Shown here: positions 35,707-45,952 of the stretch, piece after piece | How positions within the stretch are numbered: the stretch's first letter is position 1 | How the letters are laid out: each line of letters opens with the position of its first letter | Source: Mesostigma viride | Lineage: Eukaryota > Streptophyta > Mesostigmatophyceae > Mesostigmatales > Mesostigmataceae | DNA: 64,000 nt | Reading direction: 5' to 3' | Assembly: GCA_009746045.1 (NCBI GenBank) | Contig: RPFO01001162.1 | Span: forward strand, 614,978 to 678,977 | The notes under the pieces: model-generated | The model's input: only the letters and a program-made list of their open reading frames with translations | What the model was told of the DNA's origin: nothing | The model's database searches: none | Position numbers and translations under genes: made by a program

Positions 35707-37412
35707 CAAATCCATAGGAACTAACCCCGAAGAAGACCCTGGCGAAAAAGCCACTGCTGGAGGGTCACGAGGGAGCGAAGAGGGTGCGGGAGCCTGATTA
35801 TCATAGGGGAACCCTGGGGATCCTGTCTGCACAGCATTCAGCCTACTAGGGGTAGCTGAAGGAATGCGTCCTGAAGTAGGACGAATAGGAGCACGCTGAG
35901 GGGTACGAGGAGGGCGAGCGTCGGGATGAGGGGGAGCACCCGAAAGGAACTTGGGGCACTCACGTTTAAGATGACCTACTTCCTTACAATGATAGCATGT
36001 GATATGAGAGACATCAAGGGCTGAAAGGTCAGTAACACAGATATCTAATTCTTCTACATAGGAGTTCTCCTCCTCAGGGGTAAGGATAATATTATTAATA
36101 CGGGAACGGGTAGGAAGAGAAGGGGTGGTGAAGAAATCTGCTACACGCAAGAGATGCTGGCGCACATGCTTGAGGGGCAGATCAGTAAAACGGTAGGCAG
36201 AGAACTGGCGCTTGACTTCACGTAATAAGGGTCTACTGAGGCCTTGGAGGAAGCGAGCACGTACTTCTGCACCCGACAAATCCCTAATTCGTACCATCTG
36301 AGCATCAAACTCTTTCATATACTCCTTAAATGATTTAGTACCCTGCTGCAAGGTACCAAAGGCTAATCTATCCTGCCAATCTGAATCAGGAGGGACTAAA
36401 TGGTTCTCTAAACGCTTAAACAATTCTGCTACAGAGTTAGGGTAGGCATGAGAGGCCAAAGACTCACACTGAATGAGGTTAGCAAGCTCAGGAGTAATAC
36501 AGGTTGTGAGATAGTGAGGAACTAATACAGCATCAGAAAGACGCCATCTATTATGATTCTGCCACGACTCGTGTTCTGGGTAAGCAACATAATAAAGGTG
36601 AAAAACTGTTGAGGGGTAGACTTGACATCCAGCTTGGGAAGGTTAGCAAAGAGGGGAAGAGCAGGGGGCTTAGGGGGATTAGAAGAGTCAGTTTTTCCCA
36701 TAGGGCCACTATCTTCCACTGCTACATAAGCGGGATAGAAGGAAGGAAGAGGAAAAGTCTTGGGTAGGGGTCTAGAAGGGGCCACCGTTTCAGGCTGGTG
36801 CCCATAAGAGAAGGGGACAGTATATTGCTCACGAAGAGAGGAATAGGCAAAATGATCATAATTTCTGTCATCTAAGGGCATGGTGCTGAAATCACTATTA
36901 ACTTCTAAATCAGCCACACGGGTAGGGACCTGGGCTGCCTCATAGGCCGTCTCAGGGTAGGACCAGGAAGCAGGTGGGTAAAAGGGAACTGCACTAGGGC
37001 GCCCAGAAGGACCGACAGGGGCAGAGGCACGACCCGTGTTAAGAGCAGGCATGGAAGGCACAGGGTGGGAAGGAGGCCTAAAAACATTGTTAGTTAGTGA
37101 GGACCTGCTGGAGGGTTGAGCCAAGGTTGCAGGAGGGGCAGGGGCCTGGTTCAGGGTAAGGGAAGGGTCATCACTAAATCTGACTTGCATACGTTGACGT
37201 TGTTCATAGGTAGGAGGGGTAAGTGAGGGACGACGGCGACCATCAGCAAGAGGAGAAGGAGGTGAGGCACGAAGGTTACCTTGAGGAGTGAGATGGTGCA
37301 CCGTTTCAAGTGAGTCCCGTCGGTTACCACGATTGTTGTTATTATTATTATTATTATTCATAGTAGGAGTATTGGTAGGTATAGGCGACATGTTACCACC
37401 CACTGGATCCAT
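35686..37412 (-). pseudogene. Gypsy B gag, one frameshift
   Basis: Starts MDPVGGNMSPIPTNTPTM at 37412 with an Asn-rich run, then a Pro/Ser-rich region, a capsid-like domain (SWQNHNRWRL region, then FKRLENHLVPPDSDWQDRLA and FKEYMKEFDAQMV), a CCHC knuckle (C-Y-H-C-K-E-V-G-H-L-K-R-E-C) and a tail ending at 35686. One base is missing near 36582, shifting the frame before SWQNHN. Gypsy A has a different lesion (two extra bases) a few codons away, so the consensus is one frame of about 575 residues. Gag forms the cytoplasmic particle and binds RNA. Confidence 0.85.
35700..35707 (-). promoter_or_regulatory. Candidate -1 frameshift site between gag and protease
   Basis: The minus strand reads TTG GGG GGG GAG in the gag frame, giving a G-GGG-GGG heptamer 12 bases before the gag stop. 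The protease frame is -1 and open across it. The identical eight-G run occurs in gypsy A (21102-21109). Confidence 0.55.
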
Positions 37413-37535
37413 TTTTGTTTAAGTAAATGATCAAAAATCTAACTGAAAGCAACAAGGATAAAGGACAAGGCCTAATAAAGGCAAGGAAAGAAAAGAAAAA
37501 GCTTTTAATGGCTTAAAAGAAGGAAACAATTTAAA
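37413..37535 (-). other. Spacer between ORF0 and gag in gypsy B
   Basis: About 120 purine-rich bases (minus strand pyrimidine-rich) with no ORF, conserved in gypsy A (46837-46961). It separates two ORFs in different frames, so gag needs reinitiation, an internal entry site or a separate transcript. Confidence 0.5.
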
Positions 37536-37928
37536 TCAATCCTTTTTAACAACAGTAATGGATAGGGAACCGAATTCTAAGGTGAGAGGAGTATCTAAGC
37601 TAGATGAGGATGCAGCCCTCTTAGGGGGAGACGAAGGAGGGGTAGCAAAATCTAGAGCTTCTACAGGAGGGCGACCATGAGGAGTAGAACGTACGTGTAG
37701 GCCTAGATCTGATACGCTATGGTCTATAAGGAATTGTTGAGCTTCCTCGAAGGTAACAAATTTCTTATACCTAATTACATTATATGTACGATTTTGCACT
37801 ATCTTCCTAGCATCTGACCAAGAGAGGAAAATGGCTGACCATTGAGGGGTAATAACTACGTAATACTTAGCTAAACTATTATCACTAGATGAATGGGAAG
37901 GCGCAGTAAAAACACGACGTTGACTCAT
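37536..37928 (-). CDS. Gypsy B ORF0: RNase H1 N-domain/viroplasmin-like protein
   Basis: An intact 130-residue ORF upstream of gag. Residues about 20-65 (LAKYYVVITPQWSAIFLSW, then RYKKFVTFEEAQQFL) match the pattern of the RNase H1 hybrid-binding domain and the caulimovirus viroplasmin domain: KYYVV at the start, a xIxxSWxxA middle, and a YKKF-x-FEEAxxFL end. In known proteins this fold binds RNA/DNA hybrids or double-stranded RNA. The rest is a Pro/Ser-rich tail (PPSSPPKRAASSSSLD). Gypsy A has a full homologue, intact but clearly diverged, so the ORF is maintained. Its presence as a separate product in a chromovirus is unusual. The assignment is by eye, without a profile search. Confidence 0.7.
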   Translation of the reverse strand: MSQRRVFTAPSHSSSDNSLAKYYVVITPQWSAIFLSWSDARKIVQNRTYNVIRYKKFVTFEEAQQFLIDHSVSDLGLHVRSTPHGRPPVEALDFATPPSSPPKRAASSSSLDTPLTLEFGSLSITVVKKD

Positions 37929-38444
37929 GATAACTCACCTGGCGTGTCTTGTGATGTCAAGCTAGACGAGGTAGGGGTAGGCGACTTAGCTGGACGATCT
38001 GGATCACCGAAAGAAGAAGGAGGGCGGAAGTTTCCAGCTCTCGTCCTAAGTCAGCGGCCGGATATCCAGCGCTCGTCCTAACACAGCGCCCCGTAACTCT
38101 GCGGGTGCGGCCGTCTAATAAAGCAGCAGCACAAGGAAAAAGGTGTAGGTACTGCGACGCTAATCGTCTCCGAACAGTAATACTCCCCTATCTAAGACAG
38201 GAAACAACCGTAAGCAGGAAAACAAGGCGAAGGACAGGCTAACTACGAAAGGATTTATCCGCTGTGAGCAGGTCTAGCTTCTAGGTAGAGCGTGTCCCGA
38301 AACGGGCAGCACTACTCTCCTAGCTTGAAGGCGACCCGCCCATTACCTATCAAGGAAGTGTCGACTTCTTGTTCCTGGACGCGGAAGGGGTCTTGAAAAG
38401 GTGTATGTGGCAAGGGATAGTCGTCTCGTTCACTACCTACTGAA
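37929..38444 (-). other. Gypsy B leader
   Basis: About 520 bases between the primer-binding site and ORF0, with no long ORF. It probably contains packaging and dimerisation signals. Confidence 0.5.
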
Positions 38445-38459
38445 GTTCCTCCGGAACCA
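38445..38459 (-). other. Candidate primer-binding site of gypsy B
   Basis: The minus strand reads TGGTTCCGGAGGAAC starting one base after the 5' LTR. The TGG start would pair with a tRNA CCA end. Gypsy A has TGGACTCGGAGGAAT at the same place (47891-47905). The tRNA was not identified. Confidence 0.5.
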
Positions 38460-38460
38460 T

Positions 38461-39033
38461 TGTTACGCCGCGGATATCTACCTCCACCTCTACCTCTAAT
38501 GGGCCTGATACTACCTAAACTGGTCAGGCCTCCTCTACTTAACCCTCTGGCGAAAGACGAACGTGACGGAGCTGATCTCAATGCATTAACGTAAGTGTTA
38601 CTATAATACGCCATACAACCATTTATCAAAACCCGTTTACTCCAGGAATAGAGGAAGGAAACACAACTACACTGCCGTGACCCAAGCCTAAATGTGTCAA
38701 TTCATTTAACACACGCCGAGTGCACACACAAGGGGTAGAACACGCATAAATGGTCACCAACGGTCCAACACGCTCGGGCCGACATGGCCCTCGCCTACAG
38801 ATGCACGCTGGTCCACTACATCTACTGATGCACGCTGGTCCACTACATTCTACCACAGGATCAGGACCACTGGTAAAGTACGCGGCGTGGCGCCCAACGG
38901 CACCCAATGTACCACAGTACTGTTACGAGGACAATAATGTCCCGGTAGGAGCCTAAACGTAAACCTAGGGACAACCGAGGCAAAAGACCTAATTTACGTC
39001 CGTAACTACAACGAATTGTTACGCGACGTAACA
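38461..39033 (-). repeat. Gypsy B 5' LTR
   Basis: 573 bp, TGTTACG to CGTAACA, differing from its partner by one base and one indel. Directly followed by TSD AGCAT. Confidence 0.94.
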
Positions 39034-39038
39034 AGCAT

Positions 39039-39859
39039 GTGATATGAGAGACATCAAGAGCTGATAGATCAGCAACGCAGATATCTAATTCTTCTACATA
39101 GGAGTTCTCCTCCTCAGGGGTAAGGATAATATTATTAATACGGGAACGGGTAGGGAGAGAAGGAGTGGTGAAGAAATCTGCTACTCGCAAGAGATGCTGG
39201 CGCACATGCTTGAGGGGCAGATCTGTAAAACGGTAGGCAGAGAACTGGGGCTTGACTTCACGTAATAAAGGTCTACTGAGGCCTTGGAGGAAGCGAGCAC
39301 GTACTTCTGCACCCGACAAATCCCTAGTTCGTACCATCTGAGCATCAAACTCTTTCATATACTCCTTAAATGATTTAGTACCCTGCTGCAAGGTACCAAA
39401 GGCTAATCTATCCTGCCAATCTGAATCAGGAGGAACTAAATGGTTCTCTAAACGCTTGAACAATTCTGCTACAGAGTTAGGGTAGGCATGAGAGGCCAAA
39501 GACTCACACTGAATGAGGTTAGCAAGCTCAGGAGTAATGCAGGTTGTGAGATAGTGAGGAACTAATACAGCATCAGAGAGACGCCATCTATATTATGATT
39601 CTGCCACGACTCTGTGTTCTGGGTAAGCAACATAATAAAGGTGAAAAACTGTTGAGGGGTAGACTTGACATCCAGCTTGGGAAGGTTAGCAAAGAGGGGA
39701 AGAGCAGGGGGCTTAGGGGGATTAGAAGAGTCAGTTTTTCCCATCGGGCCACTATCTTCCACTGCTACATAAGCGGGATAGAAGGAAGGAAGAGGAAAAG
39801 TCTTGGGTAGGGGTCTAGAAGGGGCCACCGTTTCAGGCTGGTGCCCATAAGAGAAGGGG
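39039..39859 (-). pseudogene. Gypsy A gag, middle segment
   Basis: Holds the capsid-like domain (LENHLVPPDSDWQDRLA, FKEYMKEFDAQMV) up to the knuckle. A two-base insertion near 39590 shifts the frame. It joins 46240 on one side and 21395 on the other once gypsy B and C are removed. Confidence 0.85.
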
Positions 39860-39864
39860 ACAGT

Positions 39865-40442
39865 TGTTACGCCGCGGATATCTACCTCCACCTCTACCTC
39901 TAATGGGCCTGATACTACCTAAACTGGTCAGGCCTCCTCTACTTAACCCTCTGGCGAAAGAAGAACGTGACGGAGCTGATCTCAATGCATTAACGTAAGT
40001 GTTACTATAATACGCCATACAACCATTTATCCAAAACCCGTTTACTCCAGGAATAGAGGAAGGAAACACAACTACACTGCCGTGACCCAAGCCTAAATGT
40101 GTCAATTCATTTAACACACGCCGAGTACACACACAAGGGGTAGAACGCGCATAATAAATGGTCACCAACGGTCCAACACGCTCGGGCCGACATGGCCCTC
40201 GCCTACAGATGCACGCTGGTCCACTACATCTACTGATGCACGCTGGTCCACTACATTCTACCACAGGATAAGGACCACTGGTAAAGTACGCGGCGCGGCG
40301 CCCAACGGCACCCAATGTACCACAGTACTGTTACGAGGACAATAATGTCCCGGTAGGAGCCTAAACGTAAACCTAGGGACAACCGAGGCAAAAGGACCTA
40401 ATTTACGTCCGTAACTACAACGAATTGTTACGCGACGTAACA
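39865..40442 (-). repeat. Gypsy C 3' LTR
   Basis: 578 bp, TGTTACG to CGTAACA, with the short tandem duplication shared with B. A polypurine tract (minus strand) follows at 40443. Confidence 0.93.
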
Positions 40443-40813
40443 CCTCCCCCCCCACAAAGGTAGGGAGCCCTCTCCCTACGCACAGGGAGGAAAACAAGGG
40501 GTAGGAAACCTAATGCACCCAGCACACACTAACACAGTCAGCAGGCCATCCAAGATACAAGGCACCAATAGTTCACACGGTCTCCACCACCACGCCTGGA
40601 GGTGTAGGGTTAGCCAGCACCAAGCCTGGTGGTAGGTTCCCCTAACTGCCTGGAACAAAGTCCTTGCCGGGGGGGGAACGGCACTGGGCAGGACACACAG
40701 AGTAAACCAATCAGCACCAAGGACCAAGAACGACCAGTCAACTGGCCAGAACATGAGGGCGACTCTACATACCGGAGGGACAACACCCTCAGGACGGGCC
40801 TAAGGCCCTCTAT

Positions 40814-43106
40814 CTAATGGCCATCCGTCTGGTAGGTACCACGGGAGGCCAGCAGGACATCCAGGTAAGCCTGGTAGTGAGACACATCCTCAGCATTGTC
40901 GTGCCTATCTACAGTGAGGAAAACATCGGCCCACACGCCGTCAGGGAAAAGTCCTAGGAAGGCCCAGTAGTACCTATGCTGTGTAAGAACGACCTGGCCC
41001 CGGGCCCAGTCCAGGAAACCGCAGGCAAAGAGGCGTAGGAAAGGCTCTACCGCGATCAGGCAGAGAGCCCGAAGGAGCAGGCGATGATACCGGATCCGAG
41101 GGCGCATACCCGTCGGGAAAAACAGATCTACCAGGGGCTCAACGTTGGACGGCCACAACCGGATGTGCCGAATCTCGCGGGAGCGCCACCGGCGGGCACA
41201 CTGTCGCGACCCGAACGTCTCAAGGTAGTCGCTAGCCCGGGGAGGAGGATGACCCCGAGAGTCCAAACCCTGGCCCGGGATGGGCGCTGGACGACGGGCA
41301 TCCCACTCTAGGATGGGCTGGAGGACGGTGCTGTACGTGGCACCCGGCACCGCAGGAAAATCTACCGTAAGAGCATCTGAGGCCATAATGCCCAGAGGCG
41401 GAGGGTAAGCCCACTGGAACCCGCCGTAGGTGTCCAAGTCATTGTGGCGCCGCGCCCAGCGGTACAGGACGCGCCGAACCAGGATCTCACCCTGGAACAC
41501 CGGATCAGCCAAAATCACCATGTCGAAAGGAGGCCGATCAGTATCAACTGGTAGGTTACGGTCCCGCGGCGCCCGACACACCTGGGAGAACCCGTAGGAC
41601 ATGGGCGAAATGGCCAGCTCGGCGGAGGCGCGCGGCAGGTCACACTGGCGGCAAGCGAGCGCAGACATACCATACCCGAAGACAGGCGTGTCGCGCGACT
41701 CCGGAGTCGCATGCACCACAGAAGGGGCCCGATCCCGATCGCCCTCTGACAACTCCCGAAGGGAATCGGCAGCGCGGGTGGCGCGCGGGTCAGAGCCACT
41801 GGACCGAACAACCGCAGCCAAAGACCGCGGGGCCGAAGGGGTAGGGGCCGGCGAAGGGGTAGGAACCGGCACAGGCGCAGAAGGTGCCGGTACAACAGGG
41901 GGCCGCGTCGGACCCGAGGCCGCAGGGGGTCGCGACGGACCCGCCTCCGCAACTGGCGCGCCGGTCTCTGGGGGTGGAGCACCACCAGGCCACATGTTGA
42001 AAATAGGTCCCGTGGGGACAGGCAATCCGGCATACGACTGGTTACCGTCCAAGCTCCAGTCAGGCACCGGGATCCTCTGCGGAGGACCGCCCTCCCAAAG
42101 CCTGGGAAGACCGCCCTGGTCGCTGAAGAAACCCCGCGAGGGCGGCGCTGACGTGGTGGGCGGCTCGGACGCGGCGGCGGCGGGCGCTGTCACTGGGACG
42201 GCGGACTCGCGCCGAGGCGCAGGTACGTCAGTAGCAGGCGCAGCGGTAGCCGAAGGCGTAGGAGCTGCGTTACCAGAGGGAACCGTAGTAGACGCAGAGG
42301 CGACCGAAGGGCCGAAGGGGGCACAGCTGCAACGGACACCCCACCTGGCGTGGCTGGAGCGTGCGCCTGGGCCGCCATGAAGGCCCCGAAGGCCGCCGTC
42401 AGGGACTGGATCTGCGCCTGCATCGCAGAAACTGTCGCTGCAAGAGGATCAGGCTCACGACCTGAGCCCGAAGGGGTAGGCTCCACCGATGCGCACAGGA
42501 CCGACCTCGGTGAAGACGGGACCGGGGAAGGCGCCGACACTGAAGAGGAGGACGCCGCAGGGGAGGCCGAATACTCAGGGGAATACTGCGCCTCTACCGG
42601 CGCGTCCGTAGGGGTAGGGTCGCCAAATCCTACACCCGCGTTCTGGTCTGCTATCTCCATAAACTCTACGGCCCGTAACAGGTCGCAGGGGTTCTCATCC
42701 AGCTCCGCATCACCCTCGGCAGGAAGCCAGGGGAACACATCCCGTAGGCAAGAGCGGCCCACAGGGGTAGAAAGGTAGGAAAACACCCTGGGGCACTGGA
42801 GAATCGCAGCTATCTGTCCCAGGGCTGGACAGCTGGAGCCACATTCTAGCAAACAGTGGCCGGCATCGTCAAATCCGTGCAAAACAAGCTGATGCGGTTC
42901 AGCAGGGGAAGGACCGTACCACGTGACCCCGAAGAGAGCCGCCCTGACTAGGCCCGCATGCTGGGCCTGGAGGGCCGGATGCACGATGCCATCCGGGAAA
43001 CTAGACCGTGACACCCAACGGCCCGGAGGGCCTCGAAGTACAGCTCAGGGTCCGGTAGGGGCAGGGACGGCGGCGGGCTCTCAGCCGGAGGGGTAGGCTC
43101 CGACAT
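40814..43106 (-). pseudogene. Gypsy C ORF3 (unknown), frameshifted
   Basis: Homologous end to end with the ORF3 of A and B. MSEPTPPAE at 43106, stop at 40814. One base is missing near 43027 (CGGAGGGCC against CGGAAGGGCC), and there are indels in the Ala-rich linker around 42240-42330. The lesions differ from those in A and B, so the ancestral ORF was open. Confidence 0.75.
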
Positions 43107-43182
43107 GACGGCTGCGGAGGGGAGGGGACAACCAACCACCCGTCGACAGCAGACACAACATAAGAGAGGAGAAAGCCTACAA

Positions 43183-44663
43183 CTAGAGCTTGTGCAGGGT
43201 TTTATATTCCTGTAGCAGGCGACTACACCCATCTAGCTCACTCTCCGTATACCAAACCTTATCTACTTCACTACGAGCATACATCCACTTCACTTTATAC
43301 TGACGCTGGGTACCGCGGCCCTTTTTGATATCTCTATGGGCCACGATGCTTTCTACTTCGTCTTCTACTTCCCCAGTGTCAGGGTTATGCTCTAAAGGGG
43401 CAGGCGCTAACTCCCTGCCAGCGAACGTACTAGGATGGTACAGTTTAAGCTGGCTCCTATGGAAGGTGTTTGAATGCGTTTGCCAAGAGGTAGGGATATC
43501 GACTTTATATAAGAAATTTCCTACCCTAGACAACACATGGAAGGGTCCTAAGAAGGCGGGCCTAAGTTTGACCTTCAGTTCTGCTTCAAACTTATGAGCA
43601 AAACGGCCAACACGGGGGCCTTCTACTAATACTAGATCTCCTATTTCTATCTCAGGTGCTCGTCTATCTAAGGAGGCACGCAACCTAGCAAGGTACTTAG
43701 CCTGAGCTTTTTGGTACCCTGAGATCGCGTGGTCATGAGCAGTTTTCATTCTATCTAGTAAGGACTGTACACCTTCTACAGTATCTCGGGACACATCATC
43801 CTTGTCCCGTAGAGGACTAGCTAAGAGAGAGGTAGGGGTAAGGGGCTGTCTACCAGTATCTAAGAAGAAGGGCGTATATCCATGCGCAGCTTGGGGACAA
43901 TTGTTGAGGGAGAACTCTACCAAACATAAATAATCCTCCCAATCACTACCCGAGCCATTAACATAGTGCCTAAGCGCTTCTTCTACTACTCTATTAAGAC
44001 GCTCTACTAAATGAGAGGAGGAGGAGTGGTAGGCAGTACCGTAGGTAACCTTGGTACCGATGGCAGCGAAAAACTGCTGCCAAAAATCTGAGGTAAATAA
44101 TTTATCCTTATCACTAATAAACTGCCTACTCAATCCATGATATCTATATACATTATTGAGGTATAGGCGTGCGCAATCACGTGCGGTGAGTTCTAAAGGA
44201 CACGGCACAAGATGGCACATACGAGTAAAACGATCTATGAACACAAGGATTTGGGCATTGCCCCTATCATTCTTTCTAAAAGGTCCTACAAAATCCATCA
44301 TGATAGAATCCCAAGGCATGATGGGGTCAGGCAAGGTCCTAGGTTCTGCTATCTGTCCTACATTATTGGGTTTCATTTCCTGGCAAGATTGACAAGTTCT
44401 AACATACTCATCTACATCCTTATAAAGGGAAGGCCAGTAATAAGAGCGGGCTACTAGGTCCCGTACCCGTTTACCACCCTGATGAGCAGCTAAGTCATGC
44501 AACTCAAAGAGCAAGGAGGAGCGACAGATAGGAGGGACATACAGGCGCCATTGAGGGGGAGAATCTGCTATCTGCACATATAAAAACCCACCTACAAATT
44601 TACAAGGGTGCTTGCCTAATTGTTGGGGATGTGCAGCAATGGCAGCTAATGCTCCGGCTCAGT
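43183..44663 (-). pseudogene. Gypsy C integrase-chromodomain, 5'-deleted
   Basis: 464 codons are open from 44577, encoding the zinc region, DDE core and chromodomain almost identically to gypsy B. The N-terminal codons carry a one-base loss near 44652 and are then fused to LTR sequence at 44664. With no upstream gag or RT it cannot be expressed as Pol. Confidence 0.88.
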
Positions 44664-45132
44664 GGCCTGATACTACCTAAACTGGTCAGGCCTCCTCTAC
44701 TTAACCCTCTGGCGAAAGACGAACGTGACGGAGCTGATCTCAATGCATTAACGTAAGTGTTACTATAATACGCCATACAACCATTTATCCAAAACCCGTT
44801 TACTCCAGGAATAGAGGAAGGAAACACAACTACACTGCCGTGACCCAAGCCTAAATGTGTCAATTCATTTAACACACGCCGAGTACACACACAAGGGGTA
44901 GAACGCGCATAAATGGTCACCAACGGTCCAACACGCTCGGGCCGACATGGCCCTCGCCTACAGATGCACGCTGGTCCACTACATCTACTGATGCACGCTG
45001 GTCCACTACATTCTACCACAGGATAAGGACCACTGGTAAAGTACGCGGCGCGGCGCCCAACGGCACCCAATGTACCACAGTACTGTTACGAGGACAATAA
45101 TGTCCCGGTAGGAGCCTAAACGTAAACCTAGG
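44664..45132 (-). repeat. Gypsy C 5' LTR, truncated part
   Basis: LTR sequence missing its first 45 plus-strand bases, ending at the TSD CTAGG (45128-45132) of the palindromic composite. It resumes at 46165-46234. Confidence 0.92.
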
Positions 45133-45344
45133 AGTTATTATAAATAGTGACGGAACCTTTTTGCCACTTGGCAATTAGGTCCGTCACTATTTATCCGGCG
45201 AAAACCACTCGCCGGCATCTATTCCGCGTTAAGTTCACGTGAACGTGGCGCGGAATTGATGCCGGCGAGTGGTTTTCGCCGGATAAATAGTGACGGACCT
45301 AATTGCCAAGTGGCAAAAAGGTTCCGTCACTATTTATAATAACT
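45133..45344. repeat. Palindromic unit P1
   Basis: A near-perfect 212-bp palindrome around the centre GTTCACGTGAAC. Each arm is itself a hairpin (AATAGTGACGGA pairing with TCCGTCACTATT around TTGCCACTTGGCAA), so one strand can form a three-branched structure. The only asymmetry is beside the centre (GCGTTAA against GTGGCGC). P2 (45543-45754) is the same orientation, P3 (45953-46164) the opposite. Confidence 0.92.
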
Positions 45345-45754
45345 AAAACGTCGTAGTGTGGGGGCCGATATCTATCGTACCGCTGATGCCTACTGCAGTA
45401 CCGAATCTCGCCTTAACGATATTCCAACCGGGCATATTTTCCCTTCTGGCACTTTCGTTTGGCCTTCTGGTATCAATTCCTTCCGGTATTCGGAAATACC
45501 CGTGTCACCACAGGGATTCGAACCCCCGACTTACGAGGTCTTAGTTATTATAAATAGTGACGGAACCTTTTTGCCACTTGGCAATTAGGTCCGTCACTAT
45601 TTATCCGGCGAAAACCACTCGCCGGCATCTATTCCGCGTTAAGTTCACGTGAACGTGGCGCGGAATTGATGCCGGCGAGTGGTTTTCGCCGGATAAATAG
45701 TGACGGACCTAATTGCCAAGTGGCAAAAAGGTTCCGTCACTATTTATAATAACT

Positions 45755-45952
45755 AAGACCTCGTAAGTCGGGGGTTCGAATCCCTGTGGTGACACGGGTA
45801 TTTCCGAATACCGGAAGGAATTGATACCAGAAGGCCAAACGAAAGTGCCAGAAGGGAAAATATGCCCGGTTGGAATATCGTTAAGGCGAGATTCGGTACT
45901 GCAGTAGGCATCAGCGGTACGATAGATATCGGCCCCCACACTACGACGTTTT
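45755..45952 (+). other. Passenger unit T with tRNA 3'-half-like sequence
   Basis: T begins with AAGACCTCGTAAGTC, which could be an anticodon stem-loop (GAC-CTCGTAA-GTC, anticodon CGT). It is followed by a T-arm-like segment with the B-box GGTTCGAATCC. The D-arm half is absent and the variable loop nearly so; P2 abuts exactly at the anticodon arm. The remaining 150 bases are unrecognised. T1 (45345-45542) is its exact inverse. The 62-76-residue ORFs here are mirror shadows of the tRNA-like sequence. Confidence 0.6.

Larger units (their letters stand above)
21401..39033 (-). mobile_element. Gypsy B: nested chromovirus
   Basis: Inserted in the gag zinc-knuckle codons of gypsy A with TSD AGCAT (21396-21400 and 39034-39038). 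The two LTRs (21401-21974 and 38461-39033) differ by one substitution (near 21711) and one single-base indel (near 21571), indicating a recent insertion. Complete apart from a CACTA-like element (22383-29225) in its ORF3. Gene order on the minus strand: ORF0, gag, PR-RT-RH, IN-chromodomain, ORF3. Confidence 0.94.

Noticed and set aside
45345-45542. Hammerhead ribozyme in T
   Set aside because: CTGATG is present but is followed by CC instead of the required A/G core, and no matching GAAA segment is in register.
45358-45939. Pair of identical 62-76-residue ORFs on opposite strands
   Set aside because: They read through the tRNA-like sequence and palindrome arms. The peptide phrase GFEPPTYEV is a typical spurious translation of a tRNA 3' half.
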